From the NCBI RefSeq assembly GCF_025452195.1, contig NZ_CP104973.1, positions 2,649,001 through 2,713,000 of the forward strand: a stretch of 64,000 nt of DNA. Reading direction: 5' to 3'. The notes under the pieces were generated by a model that was given only the letters and a program-made list of their open reading frames with translations, was not told where the DNA came from and did not search any database. Positions 55,101 through 62,992 of this stretch are shown in pieces; position 1 is the stretch's first letter, and every line of letters begins with the position of its first letter. The stretch is from Phyllobacterium zundukense. GTDB lineage: Bacteria; Pseudomonadota; Alphaproteobacteria; Rhizobiales; Rhizobiaceae. The translations under genes and the position numbers were made by a program.

Positions 55101-55991
55101 ATGAAGCTCACGCGCCGGAATGTAGTTGTTGGCGCTGCCGCCCTCGCTGTATCGACGGGAAGTACCCGTGCGGAGACAAAAATGGACAAGATTTCCTTTG
55201 CAGCGACAGCGCCGACCCACGTGTCGAAGGTTGGCATCAAGGCCAAGGATGCCGATGCGCTGGCGAAATATTATGAGGACGTAGTTGGTCTGCGCGAGAT
55301 TTCGCGCAAGGGCCAGTCAATCATTCTAGGTGCTGGTGAAACGCCGCTGCTCGAGATCGAGCAGGCTTCTGCCGTTCGCGCGGATGATCCGCACAGCGCC
55401 GGTCTCTACCACACCGCTTTCCTGCTCCCGGCGCGTGCCGATCTCGCCCGCTGGGCGCGGCGGGCAATCGACAAGCGTACACCGATTGTCGGCGCTTCCG
55501 ACCATCTGGTCAGCGAGGCGATCTATTTGACCGATCCGGAAGGCAACGGTGTCGAAATTTATGCCGACCGTCCGCATGAAAGCTGGAAGTGGAACGGCTC
55601 GTCTGTGCAGATGGGCACCGAGGTGCTGGATGTCGGCAATCTGCTCGGCGAACCCGGTAACGAGGTGCCTTTCGACATGGCACCGGACGGTACAATGGTC
55701 GGCCATCTGCACCTGCGCGTCGGCAATGCCAAAGAGGCCGAAAACTGGTGGCAGAATGAGCTCGGGTTGCAGACGGTTGCCGGGTTTGGCGGCAGTGCCG
55801 TGTTTATGTCGACCGGCGGTTATCATCACCACGTCGCCGCCAACTCCTGGCAAAGCCGCGGGGCAGGGCGCCGCGACAATGATCGCTCCGGCTTGGCCTG
55901 GGCTGAGTTCAGCTCCGCCGATGCCAAGGACGAACGCGAGATCGTTGACCCGTGGGGCAATGTCATCAGAATTGTGCCGGCAAAGGGTTAG
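55101..55991 (+). CDS. Tat-exported VOC-family protein, catechol-dioxygenase-like
   Basis: 296 residues; GAGGGG precedes the ATG. MKLTRRNVVVGAAALAVSTGSTRA is a signal with an RR motif (TRRNVVV), probably Tat. Two VOC modules follow: HVSKVGIKAKDADALAKYYEDVVGLREISR ... LYHTAFLLPAR ... LTDPEGNGVEIYADRPHESW, then GHLHLRVGNAKEAENWWQNELGL ... YHHHVAANSW. This layout resembles CatE/YfiE-type 2,3-dioxygenases, with His and Glu as metal ligands. Export of such a protein is unusual; substrate unknown. Confidence 0.85.
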   Translation: MKLTRRNVVVGAAALAVSTGSTRAETKMDKISFAATAPTHVSKVGIKAKDADALAKYYEDVVGLREISRKGQSIILGAGETPLLEIEQASAVRADDPHSAGLYHTAFLLPARADLARWARRAIDKRTPIVGASDHLVSEAIYLTDPEGNGVEIYADRPHESWKWNGSSVQMGTEVLDVGNLLGEPGNEVPFDMAPDGTMVGHLHLRVGNAKEAENWWQNELGLQTVAGFGGSAVFMSTGGYHHHVAANSWQSRGAGRRDNDRSGLAWAEFSSADAKDEREIVDPWGNVIRIVPAKG

Positions 55992-56026
55992 TTGCGGCTT
56001 ACGCACTCTGGGTTGGTGTGCCACTG

Positions 56027-56148
56027 TGCGTGGTTCGACAAGCTCACCATGAGGGAGGTTGGTGGCTGTAATGATAATCGCCAACGTTGCATAAGTCGGC
56101 CCCTGCAATCAACTCACCTCCCTCATGGTGAGCTTGTCGAACCACGCA
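56027..56148. repeat. inverted-repeat element IR-9, long-loop topology
   Basis: Perfect 33-base arms (56027-56059, 56116-56148). The loop (AATGATAATCGCCAACGTT...CCCCTGCAATCAACTC) is clearly related to that of IR-7. Confidence 0.9.
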
Positions 56149-56218
56149 GCAAAACCCTTCCGTACCCGCCGTTACGGCGTTTCAACTCATCATAACGTCA
56201 GCACGCAAACTCCCGGAA

Positions 56219-56248
56219 AAATTAATTGAACGCTCGTTCAATTAATTT
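56219..56248. promoter_or_regulatory. orphan TetR-type palindrome
   Basis: AAATTAATTGAACG (56219-56232), two-base spacer, CGTTCAATTAATTT (56235-56248): perfect 14-base arms with a TTGAACG-N2-CGTTCAA core common in TetR-family operators. It lies between two convergent genes, with no start codon near it on either strand. The rest of the 55992-56414 gap holds IR-9 and nothing else I can recognise. Confidence 0.55.
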
Positions 56249-56414
56249 CCCGAACCAGCCCGTTTTTACTGGTGGTTTTTAGCCGTTTCATCCGATGTAA
56301 CCGCTATTTCGGTCTATGAATTGTGCAAATTTTTCCGATTCACACTCAAGACCCGTCAATTCCGATGCACGAATCCTCGAATCCGGAATGCGTTTATCAA
56401 CCTGAGGCTTTAAT

Positions 56415-57731
56415 TTAGTTGCTGCCGGTTGAGCCAAACACGCGTTTGAAGATCGTATCGACGTGTTTTGTGTGATAGCCAAGGTCGAACTTCTCGCGGA
56501 TCGTCGCTTCGGGCAGGGCAGCTCGAACATCGGCGTCGGCGAGCAGTTCTTCGAGGAAATCGGCCCCGTGCTCCCATACTTTCATGGCGTTGCGCTGCAC
56601 CAGACGGTAGGAATCCTCGCGGGAAACGCCAGCTTGGGTCAGTGCCAGAAGGACCCGCTGCGAGTGGATCAATCCGCGGAACTTGTTCATGTTTTTCAAC
56701 ATGTTATCTGGATAGACCAACAGCTTTTCGATGACGCCGACCATGCGTGCCAAAGCAAAATCCAGGGTAATCGTCGCGTCAGGGCCGATCATGCGCTCGA
56801 CCGACGAGTGCGAGATATCGCGTTCATGCCACAGGGCAACATTTTCCATCGCTGGCAGCGCAAAAGCGCGGACCATGCGGGCGAGCCCGGTCATGTTCTC
56901 GGTCAGCACGGGATTGCGCTTGTGCGGCATGGCCGACGAGCCCTTCTGGCCGGGCGAAAAGTACTCTTCCGCCTCCAGAACCTCGGTCCGCTGCAGGTGG
57001 CGGATCTCGACTGAGAGACGTTCGACCGACGAAGCGATGACACCAAGGGTTGCAAAGTACATGGCATGACGATCACGCGGGATCACTTGCGTCGAAACCG
57101 GTTCTGCCTGCATTCCCAATGCCTTGGCGACATGTTCTTCCACGCGCGGGTCGATATTGGCGAAGGTGCCGACAGCGCCCGAGATAGCACAGGTTGCAAT
57201 CTCCGCGCGTGCCGCGACGAGACGACTACGGCAACGTTCGAACTCGGCATAGGCCTGCGCCAGCTTGACGCCGAAGGTAGTCGGTTCGGCGTGGATACCA
57301 TGGCTGCGGCCAATGGTGACCGTGTCCTTGTGCTCGAAAGCCCGCTTTTTCAGGGCCGCCAAAAGTCTGTCCAGATCGCCCAAAAGGATGTCGCTGGCAC
57401 GCATCAACTGCACATTGAAACAGGTGTCGAGCACGTCCGACGAGGTCATGCCCTGATGGACGAAACGCGCGTCCGGGCCGACGATCTCGGCCAAATGTGT
57501 AAGGAAAGCAATGACATCGTGCTTGGTCTCGCGCTCGATCTCGTCGATGCGATCGATGTCGAAAGTAGCCGCGCCGCCCTTTTCCCAGATGGTTTTCGCC
57601 GCTTCCTTCGGGATAACGCCAAGCTCCGCCAGCGCGTCGCAGGCATGCGCCTCGATTTCGAACCAGATGCGGAATTTCGTTTCCGGGGACCAGATGGCGA
57701 CCATTTCGGGACGCGAATAGCGCGGGATCAT
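56415..57731 (-). CDS. purB: adenylosuccinate lyase
   Basis: 438 residues from MIPRYSRPEMVAIWSPETKFRIWFEIEAHACDAL at 57731, after AGGA. It acts twice in purine synthesis (SAICAR and adenylosuccinate cleavage). The fumarase-superfamily signature GSSAMPHKRNPVLTENM holds the catalytic Ser loop, and GRSHGIHAEPTTFG and GMTSSDVLDTCFN are substrate motifs. It is the last of an rpe-DUF2259-purB series on this strand. Confidence 0.97.
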   Translation of the reverse strand: MIPRYSRPEMVAIWSPETKFRIWFEIEAHACDALAELGVIPKEAAKTIWEKGGAATFDIDRIDEIERETKHDVIAFLTHLAEIVGPDARFVHQGMTSSDVLDTCFNVQLMRASDILLGDLDRLLAALKKRAFEHKDTVTIGRSHGIHAEPTTFGVKLAQAYAEFERCRSRLVAARAEIATCAISGAVGTFANIDPRVEEHVAKALGMQAEPVSTQVIPRDRHAMYFATLGVIASSVERLSVEIRHLQRTEVLEAEEYFSPGQKGSSAMPHKRNPVLTENMTGLARMVRAFALPAMENVALWHERDISHSSVERMIGPDATITLDFALARMVGVIEKLLVYPDNMLKNMNKFRGLIHSQRVLLALTQAGVSREDSYRLVQRNAMKVWEHGADFLEELLADADVRAALPEATIREKFDLGYHTKHVDTIFKRVFGSTGSN

Positions 57732-57825
57732 ATGTTTTCCTGTCCTTTTAGGCTTCAGTGGCGGTCTATCAGAGCAAAGCCATTCACTCAACGCACCTTT
57801 TGGCTCTCTTTCTCTGCGGGTAGAG

Positions 57826-58555
57826 CTATCTTTGCTTCGTAACTGCCAGCCAGCGATAGTCCGGGCCTTCAAATCCCGTTCCGCGCACCGCAATCATCAC
57901 CGCGATCACAGGTTTTCCGCCGTCCGGATATAGGGTCTGAACCGCGCCAATACTATAACCGAGCGGGCAGCCGCGACTGGCAGGAACGGAGGCTTCTTCG
58001 TGGAGCATTTCGGGCTTGGCGTCAGGTTTTTCTTCACGAAGCGTCAGGCGGAAGCCTTTGATTTCACTCATGTTTTGACAGGTTTCGCTCGGCGGGACGG
58101 TGATCTCTTCAAGCTGTATCGTCACCGCTGCGTCAATCGCGGGAAACACGAGATCGCGGGTTGATTTTCACCTTGAACGGGTCAGCCGAAAGCTCCGTGA
58201 CGGGGTTCGACGCTACCGCATTGCCGGCGTTGGCGCGCAGTTCTTCATCGCTGAGGGATGTGACGCCTTGTGCATCGCGGCCGACCTTGTCGCGAGCGTT
58301 TTCGATTGACGAATTTTCATCGTCGAGCCTTACCCGAACCGGCGTCTTGGCCAAAAACTTGTCGGTTGCCGTGTCGATATAGTACCGGTTGGCGTAGGGG
58401 AACCCAGAGCCGTCCTGGACGCCATATTCCTCGAAGGCAAATGTGCCGCCATCCTTGGAGAACCCAATGATATCAAGCTTTGCGGCGTCCCCGGCCCAAG
58501 CTGCGACTGGCGAAGACGCAACGACAAGGCTAAGAAAAACGCGGCGGAATATCAT
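57826..58555 (-). pseudogene. DUF2259 secreted protein, frameshifted
   Basis: Two frames are halves of one DUF2259 protein. The first (58555-58133) has a signal peptide ([23 protein letters not shown]) and the typical IIGFSKDGGTFAFEEYGVQDGSGFPYANRYYIDTATD; it ends early at ...INPRSRVSRD. The second (58149-57826) begins FPAIDAAVTIQLEEITVPPSETC and ends RGCPLGYSIGAVQTLYPDGGKPVIAVMIAVRGTGFEGPDYRWLAVT, the standard DUF2259 C-terminus. One extra base near 58150 explains the break. It overlaps rpe by four bases. Real inactivation or sequencing error cannot be told apart. Confidence 0.8.
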
Positions 58556-59229
58556 TGTGATCCTTTTTGGATTGAACTGCGGATGAGGTCAATGTTTGAC
58601 CTATAGGCGGCTTCGCTTCCACCCTTGTAAATAGCCGAGCCGGCGACCAGCGCATTGGCGCCAGCTTGCACTGCCAACGCTGCCGTTTCAGGGATGATTC
58701 CGCCATCGACCTCGAGATCGATGGGACGGTCGCCAATCATCGCCTTGATTTTCTTTATCTTTTCCAGTGTTTCCGCAATGAATTTCTGCCCGCCAAAACC
58801 AGGATTGACAGTCATGACGAGGATGAGGTCGACGTCGTTCAGCACATATTCGATGGCGGATTCTGGCGTCGCGGGATTGATGGCAACGCCCGCCTTCTTG
58901 CCGAGCGTCCGAATGGCCTGGAGCGAGCGGTGCAGGTGCGGTCCGGCTTCCGCGTGAACCGTGATGATGTCCGAACCCGCCTTGGCGAAGGCCTCGAGAT
59001 AGGGGTCGCAGGGCGAAATCATCAAGTGCGTGTCGAAAACCGCGTCCGTCAGCGGCCGGATGGCCTTTACCACTTCCGGGCCAAAGGTGATGTTGGGGAC
59101 GAAATGCCCGTCCATCACATCGATATGGATCCAGTCGGCGCCCGCCTGCAAGACCGAGTTTACTTCCGCGCCAAGTTTCGAAAAATCCGAGGCCAAAATG
59201 GAAGGTGATATGACGAGCGGACGGCTCAT
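58552..59229 (-). CDS. rpe: ribulose-phosphate 3-epimerase
   Basis: 225 residues from [20 protein letters not shown] at 59229, after GGAGA. TIM-barrel enzyme interconverting ribulose and xylulose 5-phosphate in the pentose phosphate and Calvin pathways. [20 protein letters not shown] carries the metal-binding His-Asp-His, and [14 protein letters not shown] and LEVDGGI are the other signature motifs. First gene of the rpe-DUF2259-purB group. Confidence 0.97.
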   Translation of the reverse strand: MSRPLVISPSILASDFSKLGAEVNSVLQAGADWIHIDVMDGHFVPNITFGPEVVKAIRPLTDAVFDTHLMISPCDPYLEAFAKAGSDIITVHAEAGPHLHRSLQAIRTLGKKAGVAINPATPESAIEYVLNDVDLILVMTVNPGFGGQKFIAETLEKIKKIKAMIGDRPIDLEVDGGIIPETAALAVQAGANALVAGSAIYKGGSEAAYRSNIDLIRSSIQKGSQ

Positions 59230-59299
59230 GATCTGTCTCCGGTAGAAATTCTGTGGGCGCCGGTTATCACGCGCGGCTGTATCGCACAATCGAAACTGT

Positions 59300-60304
59300 T
59301 CAGCGAAGTGATCGCCAGACCGGAAAGGGGTCGTTATCCGCAGGCGTAGCGGCATGAACGCCTCGTGCTATGGCGCGCGCCATCGTCGAGGCCGCCGCGG
59401 CACAAAGATCAATGAATTCAGCCACTTCTGGCGTTCGGCCACTGGTTCCAGTGGCGAGTGCGAACACCAGATCGCCGTCGAAAGGCGTGTGTGCCGGCCA
59501 GACTGCGCGGGCGTAACCATCATGGGCGGCGATGGCCAAACGCTTGGCTTGAGCCGTGGTGAGGACCAGATCGGTAGCGATAACTCCTATTGTCGTGTTG
59601 GCATCCCGCGTCGCATCGCTGAACTTGGTCCCGATTTCGGCGGCGTCGGCAGGAAAGGGATGCGGCAGGCCAAGTCCGCCGAACTCGTTACCGATTTCGA
59701 AAGGCGCAGCCCAGAAATGCCTGCTTTTTCCGATGGTTACCATACCCAGCGCGTTAACCGCGACGAGGGCGCCGATGGTCACGCCACTTTCGAGGATCGA
59801 CGAGGCCGAGCCCAGCCCGCCCTTGAGCCCTTTGACAGTTGCTCCTGCCCCGGCGCCCACGGTTCCAAGCATGAAATCGTTCGATGCCGATTGGGTTGCG
59901 TCATGGCCAAGCTCACGATAGGGCGGATAACGGCCCCAATCCTTGTCGCCGCCGTTCAGCAAATCGAAGAGAACGGCGCCCGGAACGATTGGAACACGCT
60001 GCGTGCCAACCTCAAAACCGATGCCTTTTTCCCGGAGGGCGGCCTGAACGCCCGACCCGGCATCCAAACCGAATGCGGATCCGCCCGACAAAACCAGCGC
60101 GTTGACCTGCTCAACCGTGTTGTGCGGCTCGAGGAGATCGGTTTCGCGCGTGCCCGGTGCGCCGCCGAGCACCTTGACTGCGGCGGTTGCCGGCTTCTCG
60201 CATAACAAGACAGTACAGCCGGATTTGAGCTTGCTGTCCGAAGCATTGCCGACTTTCAGACCGTCTACATCGGTGATGAGATTGCATGGACCGGCCTTCA
60301 ACAT
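59300..60304 (-). CDS. P1-family (DmpA-like) peptidase
   Basis: 334 residues. [30 protein letters not shown] at the start, [27 protein letters not shown], and [22 protein letters not shown] near the autocleavage region are the pattern of the P1/S58 family (DmpA, BapA). Such enzymes are Ntn-like aminopeptidases that self-cleave before a Ser/Thr. It overlaps the upstream binding-protein gene by one base (TGATG), so translation is coupled; this suggests a role in using the imported peptide or amino-acid compound. Confidence 0.9.
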   Translation of the reverse strand: MLKAGPCNLITDVDGLKVGNASDSKLKSGCTVLLCEKPATAAVKVLGGAPGTRETDLLEPHNTVEQVNALVLSGGSAFGLDAGSGVQAALREKGIGFEVGTQRVPIVPGAVLFDLLNGGDKDWGRYPPYRELGHDATQSASNDFMLGTVGAGAGATVKGLKGGLGSASSILESGVTIGALVAVNALGMVTIGKSRHFWAAPFEIGNEFGGLGLPHPFPADAAEIGTKFSDATRDANTTIGVIATDLVLTTAQAKRLAIAAHDGYARAVWPAHTPFDGDLVFALATGTSGRTPEVAEFIDLCAAAASTMARAIARGVHAATPADNDPFPVWRSLR

Positions 60305-61386
60305 CAGTTGGTCTCCAGTACGAACTGGTTGCCATCAAATCTCTGCAGGCGGTAGGTGTCGGCGATACGCTCGCCTTTGGCATCGAATTGCATCGTGCCA
60401 AGCGCAGTTTCAAAGACATTGGTGTGCAGAATTTCCCGCAGGGATCCTGCCTGTGATTGCGCGGTGGTCAGCGCCTGCATTGCCACTTCGGTCGCAGCAT
60501 AAGCCGGTATTGTATAGCCTTCGGGCACTTTTCCCGCCAACTCGATCGTATTCTTGGCGTTTCGGGCACTTTCCAACGTTTGTGGTTCGCGTGGTGCGAT
60601 CATCAAAGTGCCGACGGCGAGCTCACTGCCATCACCTGCCGCCTCAAGAGCCTCGCCACTGGCGATGACAAGCGAATAGTTCAGCGCCGAGGCGCTTCGC
60701 CCTATGGCCGCAACATCGTCGCGTTCACCGCCAACGAAAACTTGTGTGGCGCCTGCGCGTTTCAGCCGGCTGACCAGTGCATTCTGATTATCGAGGCCAG
60801 GACGGTACGTATCGGCAAAGACCGGTTTCAGACCTTTTTCCTCCAGACGGGCCCGCACACCTGCCGCAAGTTCCCGCCCGAAGATAGTACCGTCATCAAT
60901 GATGGCAAACGGTGCCGAATGCCACAGTCCGGCAAGGATATCACCGGTTTCGTTAGCCTCATTGCGACCGGATGGCGCGGTCCTGAAGACCGGATAGGGC
61001 TGGTCGGCGCGCAGCTCTGTCAGTGTTTGCGCCCGTATTGCCGGGGTAATGACTGGAATGCCCTTCTGGCCAAGGATAGGCAGAGCGGCCTCGAGCGATT
61101 CAGTGCAAAGAAAGCCAATGACTATCGCAACATTTGCTTGTACCAGCTGTTTTGCCGCCGCGTCGCCGCCTGCCGAGCTGCATTGGTCGTCAGCCGTTGT
61201 TATTGACACCGCCTGGCCGCTCTTGTTCGCAGCAACCGCAATCGTGGCGCCATCGACAACTTGCGTTCCAAGGCGCGCAAAGGGGCCGGAAAGCGGCGCG
61301 ATAACGCCAATCTTGTCTTCCGCATGTGCGACACTTGCGACAGCCATGCAAAGGCCAAATGTTGCGGCGCGTATTGTGAGGTTCAT
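60304..61386 (-). CDS. branched-chain-amino-acid-type ABC transporter binding protein
   Basis: 360 residues. Signal peptide MNLTIRAATFGLCMAVASVAHA, then EDKIGVIAPLSGPFARLGTQVVDGATIAVA, the LivJ/type I periplasmic binding-protein fold. A conserved DDQC...C arrangement (TTADDQCSSAGG and GFLCTESLEAALPIL) is present. No permease genes are nearby. Coupled by overlap to the P1 peptidase, so it may feed that enzyme's substrate or sense a ligand. Confidence 0.88.
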   Translation of the reverse strand: MNLTIRAATFGLCMAVASVAHAEDKIGVIAPLSGPFARLGTQVVDGATIAVAANKSGQAVSITTADDQCSSAGGDAAAKQLVQANVAIVIGFLCTESLEAALPILGQKGIPVITPAIRAQTLTELRADQPYPVFRTAPSGRNEANETGDILAGLWHSAPFAIIDDGTIFGRELAAGVRARLEEKGLKPVFADTYRPGLDNQNALVSRLKRAGATQVFVGGERDDVAAIGRSASALNYSLVIASGEALEAAGDGSELAVGTLMIAPREPQTLESARNAKNTIELAGKVPEGYTIPAYAATEVAMQALTTAQSQAGSLREILHTNVFETALGTMQFDAKGERIADTYRLQRFDGNQFVLETN

Positions 61387-61559
61387 CGCGAAAATGCCGT
61401 TTCCTCTTTGACGAGTAGTAGTTGCATGTTTTCGGTAACCGTTTCCTTCATTCTTCGCAATCTCGCGCTATATAAAAGGAAGTTATCGGAAAATTTCGCC
61501 TGCCCCTATGGTTGCGACACATGTTGCGATAGTGATGTTCGGACAACGGAAATAGAATT

Positions 61560-62066
61560 GTGCTAATTGCCAAAGATCAGAAAATAGAGCCGCTCGCATT
61601 TCGCAATGCAATGAGTCATTTTGCCGAGGCGGTTCATATCCTTACCACCGATGGTCCGGCAGGCCGCCGCGGCGTCACAATTTCGGCAGTATGCTCGGTT
61701 TCTGACAATCCGGCCACCATGCTCGTGTGTCTCAATCGCAATCATGACTTCAATCACCTGTTCATCGAAAATCAGGTTTTTGCACTGAATACGCTGTCGT
61801 TCCAACAGCAAGCGCTTTCCGAAGCCTTTTCGGGCAAGGGTGATCTGTCCCAGCCGGACAGGTTTGCGCTCGGGCATTGGCAGACCCTGCAAACTGGTGC
61901 CCCTGTTCTAACCAACGCCTTGGCCAGCTTCGATTGCCGCATCATCGCTACACACGAAGTTGCAACGCATTATGTGATCTATGGCAAGGTCACCGCCCTC
62001 AATATGGGCGATCCCGGCCGTTCATTGATCTATCTCAATCGCTCCTATCACAGTGCAGGAGACTAG
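61560..62066 (+). CDS. flavin reductase family protein
   Basis: 168 residues from a GTG at 61560. RNAMSHFAEAVHILTTDGPAGRRGVTISAVCSVSDNPATMLVCLNRNHDFNHLFIENQVFALNTLS is the flavin-reductase-like split-barrel that binds FMN/FAD and supplies reduced flavin to a partner monooxygenase (HpaC/RutF type). The ribosome site is weak, so the start is uncertain. It precedes the MoxR gene by 13 bases and may be in that operon. Confidence 0.88.
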   Translation: MLIAKDQKIEPLAFRNAMSHFAEAVHILTTDGPAGRRGVTISAVCSVSDNPATMLVCLNRNHDFNHLFIENQVFALNTLSFQQQALSEAFSGKGDLSQPDRFALGHWQTLQTGAPVLTNALASFDCRIIATHEVATHYVIYGKVTALNMGDPGRSLIYLNRSYHSAGD

Positions 62067-62079
62067 TATCGGAGACGCC

Positions 62080-62991
62080 ATGGCTGAACTGCCGCAATCG
62101 ATCGAAGCTACGCTGGCTCTGCTCGAGGCTGGCGGATATGTCGCCGACCGCGCGTTGGCGACGGTGTTGTTCCTCAGCTTGCGAATGAAGAGGCCGTTGT
62201 TCCTGGAGGGCGAGGCGGGGGTCGGCAAGACCGAGATCGCAAAAGTACTCGCGGCAACGCTGGACCGGCCGCTAATCCGCCTGCAATGCTATGAGGGGCT
62301 CGACGTTTCTTCTGCTGTCTATGAGTGGAACTATGCGGCGCAGATGATCGAGATTCGTCTCGACGAAGCGAGCGGCAAGGTTGATAAGAAAGCCATAGAA
62401 CGCAATGTTTTTTCGGAGAAATTCCTTATCCGGCGCCCAGTTCTCCAAGCGCTGTCGGGTAAGCCGGGCAAGGCGCCGATCTTTCTGATCGACGAGCTTG
62501 ACCGGACCGATGAAGCTTTCGAAGCCTTCTTGCTCGAAGTGCTGTCGGACTATCAGGTCACCATTCCGGAACTTGGAACGATCCGTGCCGCCGAACCCCC
62601 CATCGTCATCATAACGACTAATCGGACTCGCGAGATCCACGACGCACTGAAACGCCGGTGTCTCTATCATTGGGTGGATTATCCCTCGGCTGAACGGGAG
62701 CTTGAGATCGTCCGCCGCAAAGTCCCTGCAGCCAATGAGCGCCTGTCAGATGAAATCGTCCGGTACGTGCAGAAATTGCGCGATATGGATCTGTTCAAGC
62801 TGCCGGGTGTCGCCGAAACGATCGACTGGGCGGGGGCCTTGACCGAAATGGACAAGTTGGCCTTGGATCCGGAAACAGTATCTGACACGATCGGCGTTTT
62901 GCTCAAGTATCAGGATGATATAGCCAGAATTTCCGGCGGCGAGGGGCGGCGGATACTCGATGAGGTCAAGGCGGAACTGAACGCGGCGTGA
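62080..62991 (+). CDS. MoxR/CoxD-like AAA+ ATPase
   Basis: 303 residues from ATG 62080, after GGAGA. Walker A is GEAGVGKTE, Walker B is PIFLIDELDRTDE, sensor 1 is VIITTNRTREIHDALKRRCLYHW. This matches the MoxR subgroup that pairs with VWA-domain proteins; the CoxD branch matures molybdenum CO dehydrogenase, and the VWA gene directly after is CoxE-like. Ends one base before the next start codon. Confidence 0.93.
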   Translation: MAELPQSIEATLALLEAGGYVADRALATVLFLSLRMKRPLFLEGEAGVGKTEIAKVLAATLDRPLIRLQCYEGLDVSSAVYEWNYAAQMIEIRLDEASGKVDKKAIERNVFSEKFLIRRPVLQALSGKPGKAPIFLIDELDRTDEAFEAFLLEVLSDYQVTIPELGTIRAAEPPIVIITTNRTREIHDALKRRCLYHWVDYPSAERELEIVRRKVPAANERLSDEIVRYVQKLRDMDLFKLPGVAETIDWAGALTEMDKLALDPETVSDTIGVLLKYQDDIARISGGEGRRILDEVKAELNAA

Positions 62992-62992
62992 C

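Noticed and set aside
37352..56148. repeat array that might be a CRISPR
   Set aside because: Copies are paired inverted units spread over kilobases between genes, with no regular spacers and no cas genes.
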